Of a DNA stretch of 64,000 nt, positions 35,261-48,370 are shown in pieces. Source of the stretch: Astragalus membranaceus. Taxonomy: Eukaryota > Streptophyta > Magnoliopsida > Fabales > Fabaceae. The first letter of the stretch is position 1; every line of letters begins with the position of its first letter. The notes below the pieces were generated by a model. The model was given only the letters and a program-made list of their open reading frames with translations, searched no databases and was not told the origin of the DNA. The stretch spans positions 112,552,566-112,616,565 of the forward strand of contig CM076846.1 of assembly GCA_039519185.1 (NCBI GenBank), written 5' to 3'. The position numbers were made by a program, and so were the translations under genes.

Positions 35261-38078
35261 TGTAGCGACCGAAAAATCCGGAGGAGGGATTCTTCGAAGT
35301 TCTTGAAATGAAGCCGCCACCAAAGTTTAGTTTAAGGGAAAACATTGGAAAATCCCTATTGAGTGAATAAGGGGGTTTTGCGGACCAGGTTTAGGCTCGG
35401 GAGTCGTTTATGCGTAGGGAAGGTATTAGCACCCTACGACATCCTTCCTAAGGAAGGTTACCTTTTAACTAAATGTGTAAACATCTATTAATTCAAAAAT
35501 AATGATTTTACCCTTATAATAGCACTAATAAAAAAAGACTCGATAAACTGTTAGTTGTTTTTTTGTACTTTTTGAGAAATAGGAGAGAAATGAATTAAAA
35601 GAAAAATGGTTTTTTATTAATGCAATTGACAGAGGTCGGCCGCCCTCTGCTCCTATGTATCTCCTGGTAGAGAATCAAATCACACGTAGTTCTTGGGTAG
35701 AAAATAGTGGTGTGTTGAACGTTTTTTATTTATTGGGATTTTAAGACATTTGTAGGGGTATTCGCAACTACCAAACGAGTAAAACTCAGAGTGGTCGTCG
35801 CTCATAGCCCGTTCGAAAACTAATGTTGTTATTAACGATCAAACAAGCCGAACTCAGAGTGACCATCAATAACAAAACTGTTTTTGTGGGGGTTTGATTG
35901 TTTGAAAGAAAAATATTAGTTTGAAAGCAATATGTTGTAACGAAAACGAAATAGGTTGTAGTAGAAATACAGGGGGTGCTGTATTATTAAAGCAGGTGGT
36001 GAGCTTAGCAGTAGGGGCTTGTATTTTAAAAAGGGTGTTAAAAGCAGTAGCCCGGTTTTGGCTTTGGAGTTGCTTGCATGGGCTTTTTAAGGGTACTGTA
36101 TAACAAAAACGAGGGGGGGTGCATGAAGTAATCTGAGTTAAAAAAATAAAGCTTGAATAAAATGGAAATGGGAGAGTATAAAAACAACATTAAAAAACTA
36201 AACCTAATTTTCACCTCCTCAGACGCCGCATCCAGGAGAGAGAGAGAGAGAGCGACTGAGAGAGGTAAAGAAGAATAGTGGAGATGGAGAGAAAGGGGAG
36301 AACGACGTGAGAGACCTGCAGAGACGGTGGTGAGAGAGAGGGGGCCATAGAGAGAGAGACTATGCGAACGGAGATGGAGAGGGAAAGCACCGAAGGAAGA
36401 CGACCGTGAAGGGTACCACGACGTCGCCGGCGAGGTGAACGACGGCGATGTTGTTGCGTCTTTGATGAAAACAAATCGGCTTCGACAATGATGGCCACGA
36501 AAATTGCGATGAAAAGAGGATACAGGCCGGCGATGGTGCGCTGATGGCGTGAACGAGACGATGGCGGCGATTGTGAGTGGAGGAGGACGCGCCTACAAGC
36601 GAGATGGTGAGGGAGAGGGCGGTGTACAGTGACTGGAGGAAAATGAGAGAGGTGAGGGTGTTGGTGGCGGTGGGGGAGACGACGCCGGAGGGAGGCCTTG
36701 GTGGCCTACGGCGACGTTGTGGAGAAACGGAGTCGAGGGGAGAGAAGGAGAGGGACGGCAGTGAAAGGAGAGCGGAGGGGTCACGATGGTGATTGTTGGT
36801 GGGTTTTGACAGTGGTGGTTCACGGCGAGGCTACGGCGGCAGCCGCCATGAACGGTGGCCGGAGGTAGAATTTCTTTCCTCTCTCTTTTCTTTTTTCTTT
36901 CACTGTTACTGTTTTTTTTGTGTGATCGGTGACCCCCTCCCCTTATTTTTTGCTAATTTTCGCTTTTTCTGTGACTGTGTGTGTGCGTAGGTGGTGATGG
37001 TTGTTTGGTGGTCTTGTGGTGCGTACAGTGGAGGAACTGACAGGGAGGGGGAGGAAGAAGAGGAATGGCGCACCGTGGTGGTTTACGGTGGTGTGGGGTG
37101 TTTCGCGAGGAGAGAGAAAGTGAGGACGTGGGAGGGATGTTTGGTGTTCTTTTGCGGCCGTGCGAAGGGAGAGAGGGAGATAGAGGGTGCTGTTTGGTAG
37201 TGGCTGTTTGGTAGGATGGTGGTTGTTTGGTAGGGTGGTGGCTGACAGTGGTGGTGGCTGACGGTGGTGACCACCATATGGTGGCCGGAGCTTCAAGCCC
37301 CTTTTTTTTGACTTTTGTTTGTTGTTATTACCTGTGTGGTATCTGTGTATATCTCCCCCCGTTTCTCAGCTCTGAGTTTTTTATAGAGTAGTAAATTAAT
37401 GGGACAATTTTTGTTGTTATGATTTTGCAGTGAAATCAGAGTAGTGGAGACCATTGCTGCACCCAGAACAACCGCTGTAGGGCAGTGCCTGAAAAGCATT
37501 TTGGTCTCAACCAAAATGGAGAAGAAAACAAAGAGCAAAGGGAAAGAGGCTTGGCTTGATGCTCAAAAGGATTTTCCAGCACTGCATCAGCAAGGATAGC
37601 AACTTGTGCTGCCTTGCTTTTTTTAGTTTTTGCTTTTTAGTTAATTTTTTGTACTATTTTGTATTTATTTATTTTGTCTCTAAATGTAATTAATTTTTGT
37701 AAACTTTTATTATTGTATTTATTGTAAAAAAAACTTGGACAGGTTTGACCATTCCACTCTTCATTTTTTGGTTAAGAGAGAGAGACAAAACTATTATTAA
37801 CGAGCGCCAAAACAAACACGCGTGCATAACGGGACGCGAACGCGTGTCTGCAAATGAGAATACGCGAACTCGTGCACCAAAATAAACACTCGTACACGAG
37901 ACGCGAACACGCGTCCGCAACGAGGACAAAAATGTGTACATTATTAAAAATCGCGCGCGCGCACAATGAGAAGTAACACGCCTATACACGACTGGGAACG
38001 ACACACATAAACGACAAAAACAATATTTTGGATTTTCTAGTAAGCTTTAAATTAGCCGGACAAAATTAGGGTATGACA
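35261..38078 (-). repeat. 5' LTR of LARD 1
   Basis: It is near-identical to 18051-20895. Differences seen include small length changes in G runs and GA repeats (about 36110 and 36240) and a 17-bp deletion of one CACTCGTGCACCAAAAT-type unit near 37890. Its frames mirror those of the other copy. Confidence 0.95.
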
Positions 38079-38083
38079 CCCGG

Positions 38084-38692
38084 GATGTGAGGGCATTTGC
38101 ATCCGCTTACCCAGAGTTAGATGGATCTTGATGTATTGACATATTAGTGACTGTTTGAGCATGAAGTTGGAGTAGTGGTGTTAGGATTGCGTTGACATTG
38201 TAGTCCTAGGACAGTACGTTAGGTCTCGATGAGGAGAGTTAAAAGATGATTAGCTGATGATTGTTTGTTTATGCATGTTATGTTTGTTGTACCCACTACC
38301 GTTGATTGTTTCCTATGTTATGTGATTTCGTCACTCTTATTTGTCGCTACTCGTGTGCCATTGTACACGTTTAGGTGATAAACAAGCAAATGGTGACGAG
38401 CCTGTCGACGTGGACACCTAGAAGTAGTTTGCGCGAGATGAAGACTTTTGTTACTATGTATTGATTATTTGTTTCTTCTCCAAAAGTTGTAATAAGTGGT
38501 AAAAGCTCTGAGACATGTGACACAGGGGTTCCTTGGGGTTTTTACTTTACTTTTGTTATTTGTTGGATTTGTATTTTCGCATTTGTTGGTGATACTTGTT
38601 ATTTCGTTTGACATAAAATTTTTATAAAGACGTATTTCCTTCAAACTCATTTATTTACGTCAATTTTTCCAAGTGGGGTAGCGGGTGTCACA
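38084..38692 (+). repeat. Chromovirus-like LTR, right piece
   Basis: This continues the LTR split by LARD 1 and ends GGGTGTCACA (38683-38692), six bases before the primer site. No gene is present. Confidence 0.6.
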
Positions 38693-38697
38693 TTTAT

Positions 38698-39606
38698 TGG
38701 TATCAGAGTAGTTCGGTCTAATCCGGGCTTTATGTGTGGTCTATTATGCTTTTCGATGTGTGAACTCTGAGTAGAGTAGCATGCATTGCTTGTTTGATTC
38801 TTGATAGTTTTGAAGCTAGCTAACCCAATTAGTTGGTTTAGTTATCTTTGTAATGGGATGAGTGATAGGGTATTCTTTTGATTAGGAAGAATTATTAAGG
38901 TTAGAGAAGATAGAAAGAAGTTAGATTCCAAGTGAGAACCCAAAAACCTCTTATCCTTAAAGAGAATTTTTCGTAGAGCTCGAGAGTAATGATGTGACGC
39001 GGACATCCTTACATTCAAGCCCTATGAATGGTTCTCGTATATAGGTATTTATTATTGTTTAAGTCACCTGGCTAGAAGAGTAGGAGGGATTGATCACCCC
39101 AAGATGAATATGTTAGATGGTAGTTTTAGCATTTGGGATTCAAGAGTGAGTGAGACGTAGTGTGAGTAAGAGTTGGCTTGCAGGTAGACGCCGATAACCT
39201 TTAGGCATAAAAGAGTGAGTAGAAATAGACAAATCCAACCATAGGACCTCGATGGTATTAACTAGTTACCTCCTAGGTGAGTAGACATATATCAATTTCT
39301 CAGTTCCATCCTATAGATACTAAGCCTTTGTAAAAAAGTTTAATGTTAACTATAGCGGAGGAACAAAGTTGAGAAGTACCTTCTTTTAGGTGAACTAGAA
39401 GTACCTAACAAAAATGTTGGACCTGCTCTCGTTGACCGACCGATCTTTTCCTAGCAATTGTTGTTGACATGTCCTCTTTCATTAACTCCAAAAATGCCTT
39501 AACCATCCGTATAAGTTTCAAACTCTTTTGAGTAGTCACCTTTTATATTTTTTCATCAGACATTATGCAAATTTCGAGGACGAAATTTCTTTTTAGGGGG
39601 TAGAAA
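38698..39606 (+). mobile_element. Internal remnant of the chromovirus-like element
   Basis: TGGTATCAGAGT (38698-38709) is a tRNA-Met primer site with one mismatch. At the far end, AATTTCGAGGACGAAATTTC (39570) and AGGGGGTAGAAA form the usual chromovirus (Tekay/Del-like) 3' border. Only about 0.9 kb lies between, without coding sequence, so gag-pol has been deleted. Confidence 0.75.
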
Positions 39607-40038
39607 TGTAACACCCCGATTTTGTTATTTAATGTGTATGCATATATGTGTGAATATATTAGTAATTTTGTGTGTGCCTATTTTAATAATCAACATATTT
39701 TAAATGTATATTATCATTTTATTATTTTATTTAAGTATTAACAATGAGTTAGTATTATTATTACTCTTAATATTATTTTCAATTATAAGATTAAAGATTT
39801 TATACTTAGATGTGTGCTTGAATCAATTAATGTCTTGAATTGATATTTAATTGTATTTTTAGGTAATATTTATAATGTATTGTTATTTGGTATTTATTTA
39901 TTATTATTTGATATGTAATTGTATTTATAGATTGTATTGATGATATATTGCTATTTTGTTTAGTTATATATTTTAGTAGAATATGATTATTTGATATGTA
40001 TTTATTGTTAGAAATTATTTTGGGACTATGGGGGTGTT
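39607..40038 (+). repeat. Chromovirus-like 3' LTR, first piece
   Basis: It starts TGTAACACCCCGATTTTG, the standard opening of this lineage, and is interrupted by a LINE at 40038. Confidence 0.8.
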
Positions 40039-42974
40039 TTTTTTTGGTCATAAAAGATTTGGCTTTCAATAGAAGAAATGGGCGAAGCCCAACCACAACA
40101 ACAGAACCGAACAACAATTTGGGCTCAGAACAAACCTGGCCCAAACCAAAAGTCAAACAAGAAAACAAAAACAATACAACTGAGAGAGACAACATAACAT
40201 AACACACAAACGCTAAAAGACGATAAAGCGACCCTAAAAGCAGAAAGCGAAAATAGCTCCACCATTTGCGACGACTCCGAGAACAGGGAAGAGATTCAGC
40301 AACCAGAACCCATCTTGAACCAACAACAAACTATACACCTCTATGCAAGCAATCTTTTTGAAGGAGAGATCGAAGCACAACCGGAGGGGACAAGATCCAA
40401 TTAGCTGGCAAAGCGTTTGTTGAAGCAAGATTCGCCACACAGTCCGCGACGCGATTTCCACTACGATTGACCCAAAGAAAAGCAACAGAGGTAAAGATCT
40501 TATTAATCTCTATAATATCATGTACAATCATCTGAATCTCACCCCTTGATTTGATCCCTTTGCATGTTTCAATTAATTCGAGACAATCCGATTCAAATTC
40601 AACATCGCATAAACTGAGGCTAGCAGCAACCAAAGATGCTTCACGGAGGGCAAGAGCTTCGGCAACAAGAGGGGAAACAGCAAAGATTCTCGAGGTACTC
40701 CCTATAACAACTTTGCCATCTTTATTTCTAGCAACAACACCTGAAAAACCTTTTCCTGACTTCAAATCATATTGAGCATCTGAATTAAACTTGATAGAGC
40801 TGTTTTTAGGAGGACTCCATTTAGGCATAGATCTCCTATTGCAGCTAGATAAGTTTGAAAGATGAGCTGAAGTAGAAATAGGAGTTAACATTGTATTGCA
40901 ATTAACTTTAATTGCAAACAGAGTGTCATTAGGAATAGGATTCTTATCCTCAAAACATTTAGCATTTCTAGTTTTCCATATATTCCACAGAGCTATCATA
41001 ATATAACAAATTAACCTATTTTTATCTTCACCTGAGCACCAAGAGGCCTGTAATATAGAATCAAACCATTCCCCAAAATGTGAAATATTGTAAGAATTAG
41101 GCACATGACATAGCTGAAGACCAAACCAAACTGGAGTTGTCCACGGACAAAGGAACAAAAGGTGTTCAATAGATTCCTTTTGTAGGTTACAAACTGAGCA
41201 GATAGGAGAAGAAGAGATTCTTTTCTTAACCAAATTGAGAGCTGTACTGATAGCATTGTGTTTAAGTCTCCAAACAAAATTCTTAATCCTCCCAGGAACT
41301 CTAGCACCCCAAATTTGACCCCAAGCTTCTTCAGAATGAATATAAGAGGTAGATGGATGCATCAGAGAAGCCTCCAAACTAACCCTTATGACTTTGTATC
41401 CAGATTTAACACTATAAACTCCATCTTTAGAAAATGACCAATAAAACTTATTAGTAGAATCAAATAGACTAATTGGAGTTTGTAGGGCTCCAATAGCACT
41501 GTCTGATGAAAGATTAAGTTTTAATGCATTTAAGTTCCAAGCTTTAGGAGAAGAATGAATTAACTCTTGAACATAGGTAACATTACTCCCTGGTTTAGTA
41601 TTAGCTAACAGACCAGTAGCTAACCATTTGTCATTAGAAATGCTAATATTATCTCCATTTCCAATATTCCATCTCCCTTGATTTTTTAACAAATCCCTTC
41701 CATGAAGAATACTTCTCCAAACCCAAGAATTCCCAGCTTTAGGTTTAACAGACCAGAAATCTTCTCTTGAACAGTAAATGCCTCTCAACATAATAGCCCA
41801 GTATTCATTTTGACTATGTAAGCATCTCCAGGCTTGCTTTGAAAGGAGAGAAGAGTTCTGACTAGTAAAATCCTTGAAGCCCATCCCACCTTTATTTTTA
41901 CTACTACATATAAAATTCCAGGATTTCCATTGAATACCCCTAGAGTTAATTTTTGAACTCCACCAGAAATTTGCCACTGCAGAACATAAAGATTGGCAAA
42001 AATTCTTTGGTAACCTTACAATTGACATTATATAGGAAGGAATGGCTTGAATAACAGATTTAATCAAAACCTCCTTCCCTGCCTGAGATAGAAATTGTTC
42101 CTTCCACCCATCAACCTTAGATAACACTCTCTCCTTAATCCAAGCAAGAGCTTGAGTTCTAGAAGTTCCCCACTCAGCAGGAACTCCTAAATACTTGCCA
42201 GGAGTATCCCAAATAGGAATATGTAATGCCTCAGATAGTGAATTCTTTAATTGATGAGAAACAGAAGCACCACAAATAAGACCTGACTTCTGTAGATTAA
42301 TTCTTTGACCCGAAACACTAGTGAAATCATTCAAAATAGCCACAATTTGATAAATTTCATCTAGACCAGCCTTTCCAAATATTAGAGCATCATCTGCAAA
42401 AAACAAATGGGTTAGAGTAGGGGCCCTAGGAGCCAATTTAAGACCTTGAGTGAGACTAACAGTGTTTGCCTTAGATAAAAGTCTAGAGAGAACATCAAAG
42501 ACTAAGATAAATAGGTAAGGAGATAAATGATCTCCTTGCCTAAGACCACATTTAGGAATAACAGCACAACTTCTAGCCCCATTAACCTGATAAACATAAG
42601 AAACAAAAGAGACTAGAGACATAATAATCTTGACCCAACACAAGCTGAAACCAAAGGATAATAGAACCTCTTTAAGAAAAGACCAGTCCACCCTATCATA
42701 TGCTTTGTTCATGTCAACCTTGATAGCAAAACCATTACTAGCAGTAGAATTTTTCTTTTTAAGATAATGAAAAGCCTCTTGTGCTACTACTAGATTGTCT
42801 TGAATCAATCTACCCCCCACAAAGGCACTTTGTTAAGGAGAGATAAGAGAGTTTAGAAAAGGTTTGAGTCTAGAAACAATTACCTTAGAGATGATCTTAT
42901 ATATAAAATTGCAACAACTAATTGGTCTCAACTGACCAATTTCCTCAGGATGTGGAATCTTAGGAATTAAGGCC
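40039..42974 (-). mobile_element. 5'-truncated L1-type LINE
   Basis: A 14-bp TSD with one mismatch flanks it: ACTATGGGGGTGTT (40025-40038) and ACTATGGAGGTGTT (42975-42988). On the minus strand it ends in a short A run (40037-40045), as expected after target-primed reverse transcription. The 5' end is cut inside the reverse transcriptase domain. Confidence 0.9.
40331..42974 (-). pseudogene. LINE ORF2 fragment: reverse transcriptase, zf-RVT, RNase H
   Basis: The long open part (40331-42820, 829 residues from its first Met) begins just inside reverse transcriptase (GGRLIQDNLVVAQEAFHYL). It includes LRQGDHLSPYLFILVFDVLS and the catalytic FADD in HLFFADDALIFG. Next come the zinc-binding zf-RVT region (WGQIWGARVPGRIKNFVWRL through CSVCNLQKESIEHLLFLCPW) and a plant-type RNase H (FNSDAQYDLKSGKG, AEALALREA, ESDCLELI, NRVADCVAN). 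Upstream, the frame continues as RPISCCNFIYKIISKVIVSR but is stopped by a TAA where family members read PNQSAF. The endonuclease domain and ORF1 are absent. The enzyme cannot be made from an upstream start. Confidence 0.9.
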
Positions 42975-44642
42975 ACTATGGAGGTGTTAAGATGGGTTTA
43001 TAGTGAAAATGGGCTTTGGAATACTTTTGGGCTTTTTAAAAGGAAATGTTGGACCTTTTACTTATACAGCTCCTAACATATACTATCTGCACCCCTTGGT
43101 ACTTTTATTGTCAGCTCATAACATTCCTTCCGTAAACCCTATTGTGAGCCGCAGCCAACAGTCACGAGCTTCTTCCTGTTTATCTTCTTCCCAGTTCCTG
43201 TTCTCTCTCGTTTTTTGATCACCAAAAATTACCAAACATCACAATCTTAAACAAAATCACCTACTCAATCCGTTTATGCCATTATTTTGGTCATCCGAAA
43301 TAGAAATTATACCGTATTTCGTAGTGTCTATTCGTGATTCCAGCCACTACAATCATATTTTCCGAAACCGGATATCGTTTTTGGATTTCCCACGTACGTC
43401 GAAACCTTCGAGAAAAGGTACTGTTTTTATTATTTTGGCGAAGTTGAAAAATGACCTGTTTTTCCCCTGACAACAACCTCCGGTCTCATTCATGGCCACA
43501 CCGAAGATTATCTTGAAGAACCGAGACTTTCTTTTGACTCACCGAAAAGAGTATTTTTATTCCATCCTATTAGATTTGCAAATCTTTCAAAAATAGGTGT
43601 CGTTCTTACCGTTCTTCGTTATCGTTGAGCACTACTCAATAGGATTCTCAGTTCTTTCATTCCACGGACCACAAGATACATTCAAAATCAATTAAGGATC
43701 CTCTCCTTTGCAGTTTTCAGGTCTTATTTCGTGGTAAGCAATATCTATCACGTTCTAATCATTTGTTTGAGTTCTTTATACCGTAAAATAGTATTTTTGG
43801 CATAACTTCTCCTACCGATGTCAGATTCGCACACTGTTTGTAGCTACACGCTCGTAGCGACGTCCTTAACTCTAAAAATATAAGTCTTCAGCCTTTTGTG
43901 TTATAATTTCGTGGTGTGTTCCTAAACCCTTGTTTTTGGTCGTTTTAGTCCCTACATGCAAAGATTTGATACCGTACATTTTCCTTTTGTTATTCGTGAC
44001 TTCCGAGATGATCAATGGGCTGATATAAGAGTGATATAATTCTGTTTGGAGGACTTAAGTTGCTGTTTTTGCTTTGGACTATCGTTCATGATCGCTTGGA
44101 TATGAGGTAAGAAGAGGGGGGTGAAAACTAGGGAATATGGTAGTTTAGGATGCAATTGACATAAATGGGATGTCCCATGATCCCTATGTCTTATGCTGAC
44201 AACATAATTTGTGTGTAAACCATTGAATGAGCAATGGATTTTAAATGCTTTATTAATAAATGGTTATGTCCTTGTTGGATCAAGGACCCTATTATAATGT
44301 TTAAATGCTATGTGTGATTACTCATGTCTTGTATGCCTACTTGTTGCTGTTTATGATTGTTGTTGATGAGTTGTTAAAGCCTAAGGGCTAACCTCCCTAG
44401 AGGAGATATGTTTGTTTGTAATTGGGTAGTTATGATTGATGAACCCTAGAGTAGTTGACCTTATTGGATATTTAATATAGTTGATGCTGAAATTATATGG
44501 TTAGATAGCTCACAGGTTGGAAACTAAAGATGAACTCATGGTTTCGTTTGCCTCTAAGTTAATGAGCAAGGTTAGAATGTATAACAAAAGGATAAATTGT
44601 TGATATTAAGGTCCCTAAGCATTTTAATGGATAAATTTAGAT
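42975..44642 (+). repeat. Chromovirus-like 3' LTR, second piece
   Basis: Continuation of the LTR after the LINE. It is AT-rich with no gene. It runs into a hAT end at 44643; the LTR's own right end is not seen. Small frames at 43003-43470 are not supported by any homology I recognise. Confidence 0.5.
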
Positions 44643-44730
44643 TAGGCAAGGCAACGGGGCGGGGCGGGGCGGGCTTTGCATCCCCCGTCCCCGCCCCTAT
44701 CTCTATCGGGTCGGGTTTCACATCCCCCAT
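44643..44730. mobile_element. hAT end fragment
   Basis: TAGGCAAGGCAACGGGGCGG plus GGGTCGGG-type subterminal sequence, matching the left end style of the hAT element at 32707. It is cut off where LARD 2 begins. Confidence 0.65.
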
Positions 44731-44934
44731 TGTTGTACCCTAATATTGTTCGACTAATTTAAAATTTATTAGAAAAAATCCAAAATATTGCTTGTTATGA
44801 TGTTTGTCGTTCACGCATGTCATTCCTAATTGTGTATAGGTTTTGTTCTCGTTGCGCATGTGTGTTCACTTCTCGTCATATACGCGTGTTTATTTTACTG
44901 CTCATTATTTACTGTTTATTATTAATATTGGTAG

Positions 44935-44937
<3 letters not shown>

Positions 44938-44976
<39 letters not shown>
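44938..44976 (+). repeat. (CT)n microsatellite
   Basis: About 19 CT units. The same site in the 3' LTR (57131-57141) has only about five, so the tract changed length after insertion. Confidence 0.9.
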
Positions 44977-44979
<3 letters not shown>

Positions 44980-45795
44980 CCAAAAGATGAAAAATAAAAT
45001 CAGATGAACAATTCAAATTGAATGGTCAATGCTGCCTTTTGATACACATATAGACAAAAATGAAAATGTAAAAAGTACAAAAAAAATTAAAATGAATTCA
45101 AGGAAAATGAGATATGCGCTGCTGGCTGCTGCCTTCTTGTGCCCTAGCTGAGAAATATTTTGAGAATGGAGTCAACATATTTTCTCCTTATCCTTTTGCT
45201 TTTCCCATATTAGGCAAAAACATCTCAGCCAACGCCTCCACTCCCTTGCTGCTCTATTTTTTTTCCTCAGTGGTTGTTATGCTTTTGTCCTCTATTGAGT
45301 TTTTCTCCCTTGCTTCTAAACCACACCTACACCATACATATTGGACTATAAATACGTTGCATATCAACAGTAAAGGGGGCGGGGGGAATCGAATAGATAG
45401 AAAATAAAAATGAAGACAAAAATATGTCTCATTTATAAACATTGAGTCATTTTCCAACAGTCCCACAAGTTGAAAACACTCATATCCCAATCCTCTCAAA
45501 AATAACAATTAGGTAGTAGTGAATGAATCTTTAAATTCATTCATGAAGTCAAAAACACCATAGCCATCATCACACACAAAAACAAACCAAAAAACACAAG
45601 CAAGAGAAGAGGAGGCAAAGAGACAGAAGAAACTCACCATCACTGACCTCAACGTCCACCACTTTAACCACCACGAGCACTTCCTTCCCACGGCGGTGCT
45701 CCGCCGCACCACCATGGCGTTCGTCGTCGTCACTGTCGCACCACCGCTGCTGCTGGCGCCATCACCCTCCCTTGCCTCAGTTTTGATCTCCCTTA

Positions 45796-45821
45796 TCTCT
45801 CTCTCTCTCTCTCTCCCTCTC

Positions 45822-45887
<66 letters not shown>
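45796..45887 (+). repeat. (CT)n microsatellite
   Basis: About 90 bases of nearly pure CT repeats; a (GT)n run follows at 45970-45993. Confidence 0.9.
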
Positions 45888-45888
<1 letters not shown>

Positions 45889-47103
45889 TACTGCCGTTTC
45901 CCCTTTCCTGTGTATGTGTTGCTTTTAAAATTAGGTCAAGTGGGTGTGTGTTTTCATTTTAAGTAACAGGTGTGTGTGTGTGTGTGTGTGTGTTTTGTTT
46001 AAAGTCATCGTGACCCTTCCATTCCATCCCTGTTAGCTTTTTATTTATTTTATTTTTATTTACTTTATGTAATCATTTTTTTTCAATTAGATAACCCATT
46101 TTTTATATAAGTCAAAGATGTTTTCTACTTGCACCCTCCTATTTGCTCTTAACCCTACCCCCTGTTTTATTTTTTTTATTTCTCATTCATTTTGCTACTT
46201 ATCATCAAATGTTGTTCATCATTTTATTTATTTGTTTCTAAATAAATATTAATCACTTTACACCATATATTTTTATATTTCTAATTCATTTGGGTCTAGG
46301 TTTTGTGTCACTCGTTTTACTTTCACTAAACAATGAGTCCAACTCATCTTCACACATTTTACAAATCAATGAGTCCAACTCATCCTCACACATTTTTACA
46401 AACCAATGAGTCTAACTCATCCTCACACTCTTAACTCTTTTTTTTAGATAATGTTTCCAAGCAAACATTTCCAAATAATCAAATACTCAACCACAAACCG
46501 TTTACTTGCAATGGTCACTCTGAGTTTAACTCGTTTGAGTATTGCGAACACCTTTTATTTTCAAATAGGCTATCAGTGGTGACCACTTTGAGTTTACTTG
46601 TTTGGTCATTATTAATATATACCTCCAATTTCAAAAACATTCAAATAATAAAAAACACCAACGAACAAATATTTTCTACCCAAGAACAACGTAGCATTTG
46701 ATTCTCTACCAGGAGATACGTAGGAGGAGAGGGGGGCCCACCTCTGTCAAGTGCATTAGTAAAAACCTTTTTTTAGTCATGTTTGTAAATTTATTATTTC
46801 CTATCTTTCAATAAATAATAAAAATAGTTTCGTTTTAATTTGTAAATAAGGGTATATCAAATATGTTAGATTAATAATTTTTACGCATTTAGTTTAAAGG
46901 TGGCCTTCCTTAGGAAGGATGTCGTAGGGTGCTAATACCTTCCCTATGCATAAACGACTCCCGAGCCTAAACGTGGTTCGCAAAACCCCCTTATCCAATT
47001 CAAAGGGATTTATCAACGTTTGCCCGTTATAATTAAACTTTGATGGCGGCTTCATCTTAGAACCTTTGAAAAATCCTTTCCCAGATTTTTCGGTCGCTAC
47101 AGC

Positions 47104-47121
47104 TGGCGACTTCACTGTGGA
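47104..47121 (+). other. LARD 2 primer-binding site
   Basis: TGGCGACTTCACTGTGGA, two bases after the LTR. It differs by one base from the LARD 1 site (GGGGA to GTGGA). Confidence 0.8.
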
Positions 47122-48049
47122 CCAATTAAGAGAGTCAAACTTAGTTAATTAAATGTGTGAATTATGTTAATTTAATATTTTGTGTTTACCCCTTATGTTT
47201 ATTTAATTTAGTTCATCAAGTTATTTATTTGTTTATAAGCATTGCCTTTATGCTGTTGACTTTCTCTGACTGCTTTCTCTAACTTTCTCTAGGGTAGACG
47301 ACTTTCTCTGACTGCTGGTTGTTGTATCTGTATTTCTTGCAGGTTGGGTAGTCTAAGTATTTTTCCCTTATCACACACATCACTTACACTTTGCACACAC
47401 TTTTGAGTGGGGCCCAATACCCGGGTCTGTGTGAAACTTAGGATGAGTGGAGACGATTAGTGACAGTCATTTTGGATTTTCTGTCTGACTCTCACGAAAC
47501 TCTCAACCAGGGTGCACCTCGTTATGGTATCTCACACCTGATGGTTATTCATCGTTGTGGATAATATCATAAAGGGGACTTTAGCTCTGGAGACCTTTGT
47601 GAGGAAGTGGTTAGAGCCACCCGGAAGAATGATCACAAAAGTGACCCTAGATCATGTTGAAATTCCCAATTTAGACATGACCTGCCTAGGACCCAAGGGC
47701 ATTATACTTATTCTCTATATCAACATGGTCATTGTTTCCCAAAAAAAAACTACCAAAAAACGTTTTTCATGCTTCTTTCTTCTGTTTGCATGCACATGAG
47801 ACGACATCATTCTTTTCATTCATCATACAAAAAAACAAAATAATCATGCATTCATAATAAAATAAAATCATTCTTTTCATATGCATCTCATTATCATCGC
47901 ACTACCATGCATCTCATCACATAGAAAATAACAAAGATATCATATATCTTTTTGGTCAAATTGCATCATCTTGCATACCCATAGACCAAAAAATGGAAAT
48001 AATATTGTTTTGGACTGGACCAAGAGGTCCATTTAGCAATTCCAGGAGG
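47122..48049 (+). other. LARD 2 leader and spacer start
   Basis: Noncoding; collinear with the LARD 1 leader. It begins to show the ATGCATC/ATCATC low-complexity text by 47820. Confidence 0.6.
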
Positions 48050-48370
48050 TGCGTTTAGCAACGGATATGGATTGGCCCAATCACTTTGGCCCATATCCAC
48101 CACACACAAGCCCAATCATGCTTGGACGGTCAAGATCAATTCTGCCGATCCGACGACCCACAAACGGACACGATATTCTATAAATACAGGCTCGCTTAGC
48201 CATTTACAAGGTACACACTCTTCCCTTGCAAATTCACTAGCTTATTCTCATACTGACTTGAGCGTCGGAGTGGCTTTGCAAGTACCCCCCGGGCGCTCAC
48301 TGACCTCCTGCCAGGGCAGCAAGAGACTAACCAACAGCAGCCAACCAAAATACTGCTAGGTACTGAACAA
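48050..48370 (+). repeat. Tat-like LTR fragment in LARD 2
   Basis: It contains TATAAATACAGG (48179) and GTCGGAGTGGCTTTGCAAGT (48264), then ACCCCCCGGGCGCTCACTG. This is the same LTR type as 16161-16740. Ends are not defined and no TSD was found. Confidence 0.5.

Larger units (their letters stand above)
18051..38078 (-). mobile_element. Complete non-coding Ogre/Tat-type retrotransposon (LARD 1)
   Basis: Two LTRs of about 2.8 kb in the same orientation bound 14.4 kb of internal DNA, and the perfect TSD CCCGG flanks the whole (18046-18050 and 38079-38083). On the minus strand the order is 5' LTR, PBS complementary to tRNA-Arg, leader, long repetitive spacer, polypurine tract, 3' LTR. No gag, protease, polymerase or integrase frame exists, so it must have moved with proteins supplied by another element. 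Three later additions sit inside: the inverted SINE block, the solo LTR and the hAT element. The LTR copies differ at only about one base in 100 over the first 850 bases compared by eye, so the insertion is relatively young. Confidence 0.9.
44731..47101 (+). repeat. 5' LTR of LARD 2
   Basis: It runs from TGTTGTACCC to CGGTCGCTACA. It includes long CT microsatellites, the TACGTAGGAGGAGAG box (46718) and GGTGCTAATACCTTCCC (46929). The 97-residue frame at 45114 and the CT-derived frame at 45696 are not convincing genes. Confidence 0.9.

Noticed and set aside
45696..45962. Leu/Ser-rich membrane protein frame
   Set aside because: Half of it is a CT microsatellite; there is no conserved counterpart in the 3' LTR.
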